Assembly: GCA_030745875.1 (NCBI GenBank)
Contig: JASLNT010000114.1
Span: 1 to 64,000, forward strand
Source: Phycisphaerae bacterium
GTDB taxonomy: Bacteria > Planctomycetota > Phycisphaerae > SM23-33
Length of the DNA stretch: 64,000 bases
Direction: 5' to 3'
Every line of letters starts with the position of its first letter. The first letter of the stretch is position 1. The translations under genes and the position numbers were made by a program. This document shows positions 44,719-53,705 of the stretch, one piece after another. Below the pieces are notes generated by a model. The model searched no databases. It was not told where the DNA came from and saw only the letters and a program-made list of their open reading frames with translations.

Positions 44719-45492
44719 ATGATCGGCGCCATAGCAGGCGACATTATCGGATCGGTTTTTGAATTCGACCCCATCAAGACCAAAGACTTCCCGCTCTTCA
44801 GTGCGCACAGCCGCTTCACCGACGATTCCGTTCTCACCATAGCTGTTGCACGGGCAATCATGGACGATCGCGATTATCGGCGGGCTTTATGGGAGCTTGG
44901 CGGGGAGTATCCCAACGCGGGATTCGGCGGGATGTTTTACCGTTGGCTCAATTCGCACGATCCCCAGCCGTACAACAGTCTGGGAAACGGGGCGGCGATG
45001 CGGGTCAGCCCGGTTGGTTTTGCGTTCGAGACAGTTGACCAGGTTCTTCAGCAGGCCGAGCGCACCGCTGAGGTCTCGCACAATCATCCCGAGGGCGTCA
45101 AGGGCGCTCAGGCGACGGCGCTGGCGATATTCCTGGCCAGGACAGCCCGCGACAAAGATCTGATCCGCGCGGAGATCACCGATCGCTTCGGATACGATCT
45201 CGATCGCAGCACCGACGAGATCCGACCGTCGTATACGTTTGACGTTACATGCCCCGGTACGGTGCCCGAAGCGATAATCGCCTTCCTGGAATCCGATTCG
45301 TACGAAGACGCCGTCCGCACGGCGGTATCGCTGGGCGGCGACAGCGACACGCTGGGATGCATTACCGGCGGAATAGCACAAGCGTATTACGGTTCGGTTC
45401 CCGCGGACATTTGCAGCGAAGTAAGGGAGTATCTGAGCGACGAACTCTGGTCGATCACCGAACGGTTCTGCAATCGATACCTGACGGAGTGA
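44719..45492 (+). CDS. ADP-ribosylglycohydrolase (DraG/ARH family)
   Basis: A 257-residue enzyme expected to remove ADP-ribose from protein, nucleic acid or small-molecule targets. GAIAGDIIGSVFE at the N-terminus, FTDDSVLTIAV, GNGAAMRVSPVG, and the C-terminal SLGGDSDTLGCITGGIAQAYYG contain the aspartates and threonines that bind the two magnesium ions. GAGGAGGA precedes the ATG at 44719, 14 bases after the aminotransferase stop. Its gene neighbours, an aminotransferase and an acetyltransferase, suggest a small-molecule pathway or a regulatory role rather than the nitrogenase control known for DraG. Confidence 0.9.
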   Translation: MIGAIAGDIIGSVFEFDPIKTKDFPLFSAHSRFTDDSVLTIAVARAIMDDRDYRRALWELGGEYPNAGFGGMFYRWLNSHDPQPYNSLGNGAAMRVSPVGFAFETVDQVLQQAERTAEVSHNHPEGVKGAQATALAIFLARTARDKDLIRAEITDRFGYDLDRSTDEIRPSYTFDVTCPGTVPEAIIAFLESDSYEDAVRTAVSLGGDSDTLGCITGGIAQAYYGSVPADICSEVREYLSDELWSITERFCNRYLTE

Positions 45493-45494
45493 GC

Positions 45495-45971
45495 ATGGAC
45501 ATAATCCCAGCCGAGACCCCCGAACAATTGGACTGCGTGCGGGAGCTGTTCAGGCGATACGCCGAGTCGCTCGGTGTCGATCTCTGCTTTCAGGATTTCG
45601 AAACTGAGCTTGCCTCCCTGCCGGGCAAATACGCCCCGCCCGATGGGCGACTTCTGCTGGCGATAGAAGGCGGCGCGGCGGTCGGTTGCGTTGCGATCCG
45701 GAAACTCGGGCCGGGCGTTTGTGAGATGAAGCGTCTTTATGTTTGCCCGGAGCAGCGGTCTTGCGGTTTGGGGCGCAGACTGGCGCGCGATGTAATCGCC
45801 CAGGCGATTGAAGCGGGGTACGCGACGATGAGGCTCGACACGCTCGACAGACTCACCGAGGCGATGGGGCTGTATGAATCGCTCGGTTTCCGCAGAACCG
45901 TTCGGTACTACGACAATCCGCTGGACGGCGTGGTTTACTGGGCTCTTTCGCTGGACTCGGAGAACAAGTGA
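45495..45971 (+). CDS. GNAT-family N-acetyltransferase
   Basis: A 158-residue protein with the GNAT fold: motif A CEMKRLYVCPEQRSCGLGRRLARDVI (the Q/RxxGxG/A acetyl-CoA loop reads QRSCGLG), and motif B MRLDTLDRLTEAMGLYESLGFRR. It would transfer an acetyl group to an amine; the substrate is unknown. The ATG at 45495 is two bases after the previous stop and GGAG lies in that gene, so translation is coupled. Confidence 0.9.
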   Translation: MDIIPAETPEQLDCVRELFRRYAESLGVDLCFQDFETELASLPGKYAPPDGRLLLAIEGGAAVGCVAIRKLGPGVCEMKRLYVCPEQRSCGLGRRLARDVIAQAIEAGYATMRLDTLDRLTEAMGLYESLGFRRTVRYYDNPLDGVVYWALSLDSENK

Positions 45972-45972
45972 T

Positions 45973-47463
45973 ATGAACCGAATGGGGCGTTTGTGTGCGA
46001 CGGCGGCGGTGTTGGTTGCGTCAGTTGCGTTTGGCGAGCCGTCCGACAAAGTCGGCGAAATCGACTTCCTCAAAGCCGCCGCGGACTTCGCCGACTGCAT
46101 GATCGAGTTTGGCCGCGACCGCTACGGAAAGGTCCGCAGCCCGTTGTTTTCGAACATACTGACGCGGGAAAAGGAGCCCCGCACCACGCCCTATCCGCGA
46201 TTTGCAGAACTGGGCGCCGGTCATCGCGCCGGCGGGGCGAAGAAGCTCAGGGAATGGTCCGGGCCCAAGGCCGGTTACTACTACTTCCACAAGTTCGATT
46301 TCAACAAGATCCTGAACTATCCCAGAGGGCTCGGCGGCGAGGGACCGCACAAGGTCACGCTCTACGGCTGCGATCCGTACGAGGACCGCCAACTGTACTA
46401 CATGCTTTTCGACCTGACGCGAATTACCGGTAAACCGCGCTTCAAGACCGAAGCGACGAAAGCCCTCAAATGGTGGTTCGCCAACACCCAGGGACCCTCG
46501 GGCCTGTATCCCTGGGGCGAGCATCTCGGTTGGGATCTGGTCAACGATCGCCCCACCTACTTCGCCGGACCGTCAAAACACCTCTACGCCGCCTGCTACC
46601 ACGAGATAAAGGACACCGTCCCGTTCCTGGACATCATGAACGAGGCGCAGCTTACAAAATACGCCCTTGGGATATGGGAGTCGCACTTCTGGGACAAGAC
46701 CCGCGCGATCTACTGTCGTCACGGAGACTATCAGGGCAAGGACGATCGAAGGGGGAGTCTGCTGGGATTCCCCGCGCACCTCGGGGCCTACATGCGAGTG
46801 TGGACCGCTGCGTATCTCAGGACGAAGGACCAGCGCGTTCGCAAGAAGATCGGAGCCGTGTTCAACACCGTTCTCGACGCCCAGATCGCCCGCGCGAAGA
46901 AGTATGGTTTCGTACCGTTCACGTTCGAAGTTGACATCAAGGGCAAGAGCCCGGGCAAGTCCGCGCCGGGTCAGTCGGTCCGTCTGGCGCATCATTCGCT
47001 TGAGTTGGGGCTGATGATGGCGCTTGACGATGAGGTCATTTCACGAAAACTCTCGACTCTGGCCGCCTTGCATATCCCCGAAGCACAAGCCGCCAAAGCG
47101 CTGCTCGATGCGCATCGCAGGTTGAATGGCGCAGACGCATTCGGCCCGCCCGGTTCCAAACGCAAGCCCAAGCCCCAGTTTCGCGATCTGTCGAAGAGCA
47201 ACACGCCGTCGGCTTCGGCTCGTGAAATTGTCCGCTGCGTAAAGCTGTATCGCCGGTACAAAGATAAGGCGTATCTGGACATCGCCCGCAGGCAGGGCGC
47301 AGCAGCGTACGTGCGGTTCATGGACGATGTTTGCCCGTTGCCGAAAGCGTTTTCCAGCGGGCCCGGGAAGACTCTCGAAGGCAAGGACTTCCCCGACTTC
47401 TACTTCCGCGGAGCCGAACTGATGGGCGCGTTCGCTCTGCTTGGCGAAGCCCTGAAGCCCTGA
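45973..47463 (+). CDS. Secreted alpha-toroid protein, probable polysaccharide-degrading enzyme
   Basis: A 496-residue exported protein (signal peptide to about FGEP, residue 22) whose start follows the GNAT stop after one base. It has the feel of an (alpha/alpha)n toroid: FGRDRYGKVRSPLF, a Tyr-rich GYYYFHKFDF, LYPWGEHLGWDL, and a LAHHSLELGL segment. I recall such MIEFGRDRYG-type proteins among planctomycete polysaccharide lyase/hydrolase candidates but cannot name a CAZy family. It sits at the end of a cluster of three cytoplasmic enzymes, which is an odd place for a secreted enzyme. A terminator follows. Confidence 0.7.
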   Translation: MNRMGRLCATAAVLVASVAFGEPSDKVGEIDFLKAAADFADCMIEFGRDRYGKVRSPLFSNILTREKEPRTTPYPRFAELGAGHRAGGAKKLREWSGPKAGYYYFHKFDFNKILNYPRGLGGEGPHKVTLYGCDPYEDRQLYYMLFDLTRITGKPRFKTEATKALKWWFANTQGPSGLYPWGEHLGWDLVNDRPTYFAGPSKHLYAACYHEIKDTVPFLDIMNEAQLTKYALGIWESHFWDKTRAIYCRHGDYQGKDDRRGSLLGFPAHLGAYMRVWTAAYLRTKDQRVRKKIGAVFNTVLDAQIARAKKYGFVPFTFEVDIKGKSPGKSAPGQSVRLAHHSLELGLMMALDDEVISRKLSTLAALHIPEAQAAKALLDAHRRLNGADAFGPPGSKRKPKPQFRDLSKSNTPSASAREIVRCVKLYRRYKDKAYLDIARRQGAAAYVRFMDDVCPLPKAFSSGPGKTLEGKDFPDFYFRGAELMGAFALLGEALKP

Positions 47464-47478
47464 TCGGACATACAAAAG

Positions 47479-47509
47479 CAAACGCCCGAGCGTAATGCCC
47501 GGGCGTTTG
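47479..47509 (+). terminator. Rho-independent terminator after the aminotransferase cluster
   Basis: CAAACGCCCG (47479-47488) pairs perfectly with CGGGCGTTTG (47500-47509) around an 11-base loop. It lies between convergent genes and may serve both. Confidence 0.7.
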
Positions 47510-47533
47510 TACAGCTAGCCTTATTGACGGAGG

Positions 47534-50101
47534 CTACTTCTTGGATGAGATCGTCTGGTATCCGGGCTGATTCAGCTTCCGCCAGACGTGGATGTCGCGT
47601 TTCTTGAGCACCGGGAGGGACTTGTCGATAAGTTCGGCAAGTTTCTTGTAGCCCGCATCGTCTGTGCTGGACCACTTCTTGACCTGTCCCCACCCGCCGG
47701 CCGATGTCGCCAGAGGCATTCTCAGAACGCGGGACTGCCTGGGGTATCCGACGTTGACAAGCGCTTCGATCGGTTGGGCGGCGATCTCGTCGCCCAGCTC
47801 AGCTTTGATCAGGGCGCGGATGGCCTTTTCATTGTCGGCGCTGATCCTGCGATTCTCTTCCTTTTCATGCTCGTAGTCGCCGTAGAACTGGCAGTTAAGG
47901 TCGAGCCAGTCGACGATTCGGGCCATGTCGTCCTTGGACAACTTGACGTTCTTCTGGTGTTTTTCGCTCATCAGGTGCTTGATCAGCGTTCCGGCGTGTG
48001 CGTAGTATTCCTTGATCTTGGACTCGGCGGTTTCGCGGTTGCGGTACGCCACCACGATCAGGCCCTTCTTACCGGTCAGCGAGTCGTAGCTCTGGGCGTA
48101 TCTCCTGCCCTTCTTGCCCATCAGGTTCATCTTGCCCTTGATCTCTTTGCCCAGTCCGTGACACTTGATGCAGTTCTTGTCGAGCACCGGCTGGACAGTC
48201 TGCATGAACGCCAGCCCATTGTCAGGAGTGGTGTATTTCGGAGGCGTGGGAACGGGGAATGAACCGGTCGCTTTCAGCTTCTTGGGCAACGGGGTCATGC
48301 CGCGGTTCTCGTGGCAACCGACGCAACTTGACGCCTCTCCGGGCTGGAAGTAGACCAGCGACCGCATCGTGAGGACCGCCATTCCGTTCTTGTCGACCAA
48401 CTGCAGTTGCATCGGCTCGCCGGCCGGGACGGTGAATGCGACCGAACCGTCGGACTGGACCGGGACGGTTCCCAGTACGTGCTTAAGGATCTCGTTGTTG
48501 GCGATCGAGGGGTTCGTTTTGGAGTTATTGGGCTGCCCGTGAATCTGGTTGATTCGCAGCGCGGCGATAGTTCCTGGTTCAATACCCTTTACGCGAGTTT
48601 CATATACGTCCTGCACGATGATCTTTGCGGTCCTGTTCTTGTTGTTCGGGTCGATCGCCGAAGGCAGGATTTGGGGCACCTTCCGAGCTCGGATCGGGAT
48701 CGGGGCGAAGCTGGACATCTTCGTGTCGCGATAGATCAATTCGCGTCCGCCGAAGTCGTCGACCAGGAATATACCGTAAGCGTTCGTCGAGTTAATGCTT
48801 CCCTGGCGGGCCTGCCGCTGGTGCGTGTGGGCCGACAGGTACAGGCGCTCGTTCAACGGCCAGGGAGCCGTGAACGGATTGGGCCAACCCTCGGACTCCG
48901 TGAACTTGGCTTCGGGTGTGATGCGCGTCAGGGGTTTGGGTCCGTCTTCGCCCTTGGCGGTGTCGATGACAATCAGGGATCCGGCTGTGTACGAGTGGTG
49001 ACCCGCGGCGACGGAGACAACTTTACTCGTGCCGGGGATCGGGCGGGCTTCGACGATCAATTGCGGATTGGCCGTGTAATTACCGTAATAATGCTTCACG
49101 TCCGTACCGTCAGGGCGGGTGGACCAGAGGCTCTGGTATTTCACGTCGTGGCGGTTGATGTAGTCCCAACGCGTGTAGACGATACGTCCGTCGTACATCA
49201 CGCAGGGGTCCCACTCGTTGGCCTCACCGTACGAAATCTGGTGGATGTTCGATCCGTCGGCGTTGGCGCGGTACATCAGGTACGAAGGCGTGTAGCGCGA
49301 TCCGTGGCAGCGTCCGAACGCCTGGGCGCGGGTCGAGATGAACACGAATCCGCCCTCGGGCAGGTAGCAGGGATCCCAGTCTTCGACCAGCACAGTATGC
49401 CTGCCGCCCCAGGTCTTGAGTATGTCCTTCTTTGTTCCGGTAAGCTGCTTGAGTCCGCTTCCGTCGATGGCGCATTCCCATATCCAGTAGCGGCGTTCGT
49501 TCTTGTTGGGATTCGTCGCGTCGCAGTACCCGAACAGTATCTTCTTACCGTCGTACGAAAGGTCCGGGTGCAGTGTGGTTCCGACCGGCAGCTTGTCGAC
49601 GAGGATTTCCTTGGCCTTGGGCTCGGTTTTCCAGTTGTCTACGACTGTCAGGCCGGCTCCGGGGCGTCCGTGGCGACCGAGGTACTGGTCGCACTGGTGC
49701 GAGTAGCCTGTGGGCCCTCGTTTGTTGATCAGGAGCTTCTCGAAGTTAAGCGTTGGGTGCGACAGGATCAGCTCGCGCCTCAACCAGCGAATCTTGAGAT
49801 ACGCATCCTTACCGGTTTCCTTCTTCAGGGCGTCGAACTTGGGACGCAGTTTCTTGGCTGTCGGATTGTCGCCGACGAACTTGAAAGTCTTTTCGGTCAG
49901 TTCGATCGCCTTTGCGACGTCGGTTCCGAAATCGCGCGTCCAGGCGGCTTCGATCCTTTCCTTGTGCGTTGCGGGGAACGTCAGTTCCGCCGGTCCGCGG
50001 CGTCGGGCGGCCAGCGCGTTCGAGCCCGTGGTCGCTACAACCGCCAGGACTGCTGCTGCGATAAGACAAATCGACAAGCTCTTCTTGCTTACGCGTACCA
50101 T
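47534..50101 (-). CDS. HzsA-related secreted c-type cytochrome/beta-propeller protein
   Basis: An 855-residue exported protein. The start ATG complementary to 50099-50101 has AGAGG eight bases upstream; an ATG two codons earlier is too close to it. A signal peptide (SLSICLIAAAVLAVVATTGSNALAA) is followed by TolB-like propeller blades (HPDLSYDGKKILFGYCD, CYLPEGGFVFISTRA). The second half has two haem-binding CXXCH motifs, CVGCH (from Cys593) and CIKCH (from Cys644), and ends with the NCQFYGDY element shared with the fragment at the left edge. The resemblance is to hydrazine synthase alpha subunit domains. Here it is unlikely to make hydrazine, and its redox role is unknown. Confidence 0.85.
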   Translation of the reverse strand: MVRVSKKSLSICLIAAAVLAVVATTGSNALAARRRGPAELTFPATHKERIEAAWTRDFGTDVAKAIELTEKTFKFVGDNPTAKKLRPKFDALKKETGKDAYLKIRWLRRELILSHPTLNFEKLLINKRGPTGYSHQCDQYLGRHGRPGAGLTVVDNWKTEPKAKEILVDKLPVGTTLHPDLSYDGKKILFGYCDATNPNKNERRYWIWECAIDGSGLKQLTGTKKDILKTWGGRHTVLVEDWDPCYLPEGGFVFISTRAQAFGRCHGSRYTPSYLMYRANADGSNIHQISYGEANEWDPCVMYDGRIVYTRWDYINRHDVKYQSLWSTRPDGTDVKHYYGNYTANPQLIVEARPIPGTSKVVSVAAGHHSYTAGSLIVIDTAKGEDGPKPLTRITPEAKFTESEGWPNPFTAPWPLNERLYLSAHTHQRQARQGSINSTNAYGIFLVDDFGGRELIYRDTKMSSFAPIPIRARKVPQILPSAIDPNNKNRTAKIIVQDVYETRVKGIEPGTIAALRINQIHGQPNNSKTNPSIANNEILKHVLGTVPVQSDGSVAFTVPAGEPMQLQLVDKNGMAVLTMRSLVYFQPGEASSCVGCHENRGMTPLPKKLKATGSFPVPTPPKYTTPDNGLAFMQTVQPVLDKNCIKCHGLGKEIKGKMNLMGKKGRRYAQSYDSLTGKKGLIVVAYRNRETAESKIKEYYAHAGTLIKHLMSEKHQKNVKLSKDDMARIVDWLDLNCQFYGDYEHEKEENRRISADNEKAIRALIKAELGDEIAAQPIEALVNVGYPRQSRVLRMPLATSAGGWGQVKKWSSTDDAGYKKLAELIDKSLPVLKKRDIHVWRKLNQPGYQTISSKK

Positions 50102-50276
50102 AGTCATTACCTCTGCTTACGTTGGAAACTCGATGAATACGGGCCGCATCTCGCAGCCCGTAAACCAACCGACCGACGCCGATAGCCCCGGCCAACAGCA
50201 TACTATTTAACGCATTCTACGAATCCATCTTGCCTAATTCCAGTATTATTGTAGGACTTTTCACCTATTCGAATGC

Positions 50277-50305
50277 TTGCCGCCGCGCCTCGAACGATGC
50301 ATAAT
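50277..50305 (+). promoter_or_regulatory. Promoter-like site before a 36-codon frame
   Basis: TTGCCG (50277-50282), 17 bases and CATAAT (50300-50305) form a good sigma-70-type match. It points towards the small frame at 50319. Confidence 0.45.
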
Positions 50306-50318
50306 CCTATCCGGTGAA

Positions 50319-50429
50319 ATGACCGTAGGAGCAGGCGTGTTCAATCGCACCGACAAGGCCGCCCGCGAGACAACTATCGAACCTTACGGCGTGACCTTCC
50401 TGCGATACTACCCGGTCTACCGAATCTGA
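50319..50429 (+). CDS. Possible small protein of 36 residues
   Basis: A short frame, MTVGAGVFNRTDKAAR to the end FLRYYPVYRI, follows a good promoter-like site with its ATG 13 bases after the -10 box. An internal GTG at codon 7 has GGAG five bases upstream and could be the true start. There is no hydrophobic segment and no recognised family. It may be a real small protein, a remnant, or a chance frame. Confidence 0.3.
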   Translation: MTVGAGVFNRTDKAARETTIEPYGVTFLRYYPVYRI

Positions 50430-50503
50430 CGCTGTATGGAAAGGTTCGCGGGCGACGTTGGAATGACTTGCCTTCAAAACGCGGGCGCAAGTTCCCGGCG
50501 CGG

Positions 50504-53500
50504 TCACTTTGCGGCGAAGACGCGCACTTCGACCAGATGCACACCGCGGTTCAGGTTGTGGTGAAGCATATTCACTCGTACGTAGCGGGCGGTTACCGCA
50601 TCGAAGCTGTGCTCGTCGCCCCTGGGGTTGGCGGGTTTCTTGTTGGCGCTCATGTCCGCGACGCGGAGCCATGTCTTCCCGTTCTCGGACACCTCCACAC
50701 TGTAGCGGTAGAAGCGACCCGAGCCCCAATAGGGGAATACGTGAATGCGATTGAGCTTCGCCGACTTTCCCAGATCGATCTTCAACCATGCCGGGTAGGG
50801 ATCGCACTGCCAACTTGACTGCAGGTTATGGCAGTCGCCGTCGACCGCCAGTTCCGGCTTGTAGGCTCGCAGCGCCGCCGAGGCCGTTACTGTCTTGCCT
50901 ACGGCGATCCCGTGGATTGACGGGTTGATCTTCAAGGTCTTCACCGGCGGTTTGGCCGGCTTGCGCCCGAATTTGGCGCGGCGCTGGGGGCCGGTCAGCA
51001 GGCTCGGCGGAGTCACCGGATAAGGCTTGCCGCCGTTGGCTTTGTATACAGCGAATCTGCGGGCGTACTCCTTGAGGAAAGCTCGCCGCACCAAGTCGAA
51101 GCTCAACGGTTCGGCCGGATGATCCTTCTCATCGGCCAGCAGGAACGGTTTGCCCGCCCGGGCCGGATCGTAATTCCCGTCCTTCACTATGAAATCAAAT
51201 TCGCCGCGATACCCTTTGAGAATATCCTGATAGTTGTTGTCATGCACACCGGGCTTCGGGCGCCATTTGATCGACGCCCTGGTGACGTCCGGGGTGAAGA
51301 AGAGCAGCGAGCCCTTCGAGAAAGCGTGCTTCGCGTCGGAGGTCATCGAGATGAATTCGACTGAGTAGGGAATGCGGAGAACGATGTAACGCGGCGAGTG
51401 GTGGAAATCGCTTTGCATCGTCAGTGTCGCTCCGCTGTCATTGAACGCCAGTGAGCTGGAGACCGGTCCCATTTCCGTCGGCGCGTTGCCGATGGCGAGC
51501 TTCTTGCCCGGTTTGATCCAACTCGGTGAGATCAATGAGTATAGGTGGAGGTCCCGCTTGGCGTTGTCGATCCCGGTCTGACCGCCGTATTCGCAGACCA
51601 TCATGTTGCGGATGAACAGTGCGGTTTTCGCCGCGGCCCAGGCGTGCGGCGGGGGGCAACCGGCCGATGGTGTGCGATTTGACCAGGGCACGACAAGATT
51701 CTCGAACCCTTCGTGCGTCGAGCCGTTGTGGAGCAGCACGTGGTAGAGATCCAGCAGCGCGTGTTTCGCATCGCCTATCGCGCGGTACTGCTGGGCCTGG
51801 TTGAGCGTTATGTACTGGTGAACGTGCATGCCGTTGCGATAGCTCATGACGCCTTCGCGGTACTTGCGCCTGCGGATAGTCGCCAGCGTCTTGATCAAAC
51901 GCGGATCATCGAACTCCAACAGTTCAGTGGGGTAGACCAGCAGGTTGTTCTCCCAGTCCTGGTTGGGATAGTCGTTAGCCCGGCCCTTTCGCCCCTGCAC
52001 CCATCCGGCCTTCCAGTCGTACAGCCCCGAGCGGATGTATCCTTCCTTCTCGTAGGTGTGATTGATCGCCTTGATGATCGCGTTGCGATACGTCGCCTCG
52101 GCGGCGGTCCATGCTTTGGCGTCGTCGGTCTTGTCGAGTATGCGGGCCGCCCGGATCGACGTGCGAAGCGCCAGCAGTGCAAACAAGTTGTGGCAGGTGT
52201 GGTATCCTGTCAGCATCGGCGCGTCGTACGGAATGGACGGGCGGATCAGGCCATACTTATTATGGGTCTTGTGGTCCTTGACGATAAACTCCGCGCCCTT
52301 TCGGATCGCGGGGTAGACCTTAGATCCGTACGCCTTGTCGCGCGTCATGACCAGGTGATGCGCCAGGGCGAACAGGCCCTGGCCGTGGGAGGTTACGATA
52401 TTGTCGTTGCCGCGGTTGTGAACGTCGATGAACATGCCGGAGGGATGCTGTTTGCCGAGCAGCCAGTCGACGTTTGGTTCGCTCAGCGCGTGCAGACCGG
52501 CGGTATCGTACGCCAGCAGCATGTCGATGTAGTCGTTGAGGAACAGGGCGTCGTACGGCAGCCCGCTGCCCTGGCGCTTTCTGCGCCCCGAGGTCCGCGT
52601 CGCCAGGATCAGGTGCACCATCGCCGCACGATAAGAATCGCTGACGCGTTTCTCGGGAATTTCGATTTCAAAACCGCCCAGCAGTTTCTTCCAGAACTGC
52701 ACGGTCCGCTCAAGTTGGCGCTGGTAATCGGCGGCCGAGACCGTTGCTATGTGATTGGCTTCCGTTAGCGGTACGCGTGGCATTTTGAAGACGGCTCGAA
52801 AGGTCTGTCCGACCTTGAGCTTGCGACGGTATACGCTGAAGCCGGTTGCGACTCTGTTGGTGATGCTGTGATCGGCGGCGCTGTAACCGCCCTGGAGAGG
52901 CGCCCCGAGCGTGGCGCAGGTTTCGGCCCCAGGTGAAAACATGTAGACCACTTTTCCGTCGCGGGTCAATTGGTTGTCGCCAACGACAAAGCGGGTGGTC
53001 GGCTTGACAGGCTCCAGCGGCTTGCCCAATCGGAAGTGCCCCGCCGAGCCGCGGATCGCCGCGGCCAGCACGCCTTCAGTAGGCGTCGAGCCCGAGTTGG
53101 TCATAGTCAACCGCGCGAACTGCACCAGATTGCCCCGCCCGAGCCCCGGAAGCTCGGCGCTGAAAATCTCAAGGTGATAGTCCACGCTTCGATCTTTCCA
53201 ACCGTAGCCCACGACGGGAATCCACCCGTTGCGGAATGTCTTGTTGCGGGCCATGACCGGGCGCAGCTCTTTACCGTAGAAGAAAGCAAGCTCGGCATAG
53301 CGCGTGTAGATCGCGCCGTCATAGGTGACTTGAACCGGAGCCGGGACAAACGGCATGCCGATCACGGTTGTCGATTGGGCCGCGTAACACCACTCCTGTC
53401 CGGCCCGATCGATCACGGGATCGAACATCGGCTGACCTGCGTGCGCCGAAGCGGCGAACAGAAGACAGAAGATCATGACCTGAAATTTCACACCGGTTGT

Positions 53501-53506
53501 CGCCAT
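50504..53506 (-). CDS. Large secreted (alpha/alpha) toroid glycosidase-like protein with C-terminal F5/8 type C domain
   Basis: A 1000-residue exported protein. The ATG complementary to 53504-53506 has AAGGG about ten bases upstream and starts a signal peptide (VMIFCLLFAASAHAG). An N-terminal beta-sandwich (about 30-280) precedes an (alpha/alpha)6-type catalytic-like region (about 290-660: GLPYDALFLNDYIDMLLAYDTAG, DVHNRGNDNIVTSHGQGLFALAHH, DYPNQDWENNLLVYPTELL). The last 130 residues are a discoidin/F5-8C sugar-binding domain (DPYPAWLKIDLGKSAKLNRIHVFPYWGSG, then VRVFAAK). The fold is that of several glycoside hydrolase clans, but I cannot name the family or the catalytic acids. Confidence 0.8.
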   Translation of the reverse strand: MATTGVKFQVMIFCLLFAASAHAGQPMFDPVIDRAGQEWCYAAQSTTVIGMPFVPAPVQVTYDGAIYTRYAELAFFYGKELRPVMARNKTFRNGWIPVVGYGWKDRSVDYHLEIFSAELPGLGRGNLVQFARLTMTNSGSTPTEGVLAAAIRGSAGHFRLGKPLEPVKPTTRFVVGDNQLTRDGKVVYMFSPGAETCATLGAPLQGGYSAADHSITNRVATGFSVYRRKLKVGQTFRAVFKMPRVPLTEANHIATVSAADYQRQLERTVQFWKKLLGGFEIEIPEKRVSDSYRAAMVHLILATRTSGRRKRQGSGLPYDALFLNDYIDMLLAYDTAGLHALSEPNVDWLLGKQHPSGMFIDVHNRGNDNIVTSHGQGLFALAHHLVMTRDKAYGSKVYPAIRKGAEFIVKDHKTHNKYGLIRPSIPYDAPMLTGYHTCHNLFALLALRTSIRAARILDKTDDAKAWTAAEATYRNAIIKAINHTYEKEGYIRSGLYDWKAGWVQGRKGRANDYPNQDWENNLLVYPTELLEFDDPRLIKTLATIRRRKYREGVMSYRNGMHVHQYITLNQAQQYRAIGDAKHALLDLYHVLLHNGSTHEGFENLVVPWSNRTPSAGCPPPHAWAAAKTALFIRNMMVCEYGGQTGIDNAKRDLHLYSLISPSWIKPGKKLAIGNAPTEMGPVSSSLAFNDSGATLTMQSDFHHSPRYIVLRIPYSVEFISMTSDAKHAFSKGSLLFFTPDVTRASIKWRPKPGVHDNNYQDILKGYRGEFDFIVKDGNYDPARAGKPFLLADEKDHPAEPLSFDLVRRAFLKEYARRFAVYKANGGKPYPVTPPSLLTGPQRRAKFGRKPAKPPVKTLKINPSIHGIAVGKTVTASAALRAYKPELAVDGDCHNLQSSWQCDPYPAWLKIDLGKSAKLNRIHVFPYWGSGRFYRYSVEVSENGKTWLRVADMSANKKPANPRGDEHSFDAVTARYVRVNMLHHNLNRGVHLVEVRVFAAK

Positions 53507-53705
53507 CGCCGCAAACCCTTTCCGAGTTATTCTGCAAGATTCCATTCGGTGACTTACTCTGCCGTCGGCCGGCGCGGCCGTATGGAGGATGGTATCCTAT
53601 CGGTTGGCGCTATCAAAGCAGTTTCCACTACAGCCCGGCCTTTGGCATCGGATACAATCTCCGGCTGAAAAACGCTTGCGGCGATCGCGGGCCTGGAGAA
53701 TTGAT

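Larger units (their letters stand above)
50102..50503. other. Intergenic stretch with one possible tiny gene
   Basis: This 402-base interval separates the HzsA-like gene from the end of the glycosidase-like gene at 50504. It holds the upstream region of the HzsA-like gene, a well-formed promoter at 50277-50305 and a 36-codon frame at 50319-50429. I see no other structure. Confidence 0.5.

Noticed and set aside
48407-50185. 592-codon open frame on the plus strand
   Set aside because: It is antisense to the HzsA-like gene and has no signal peptide, domain or ribosome site.
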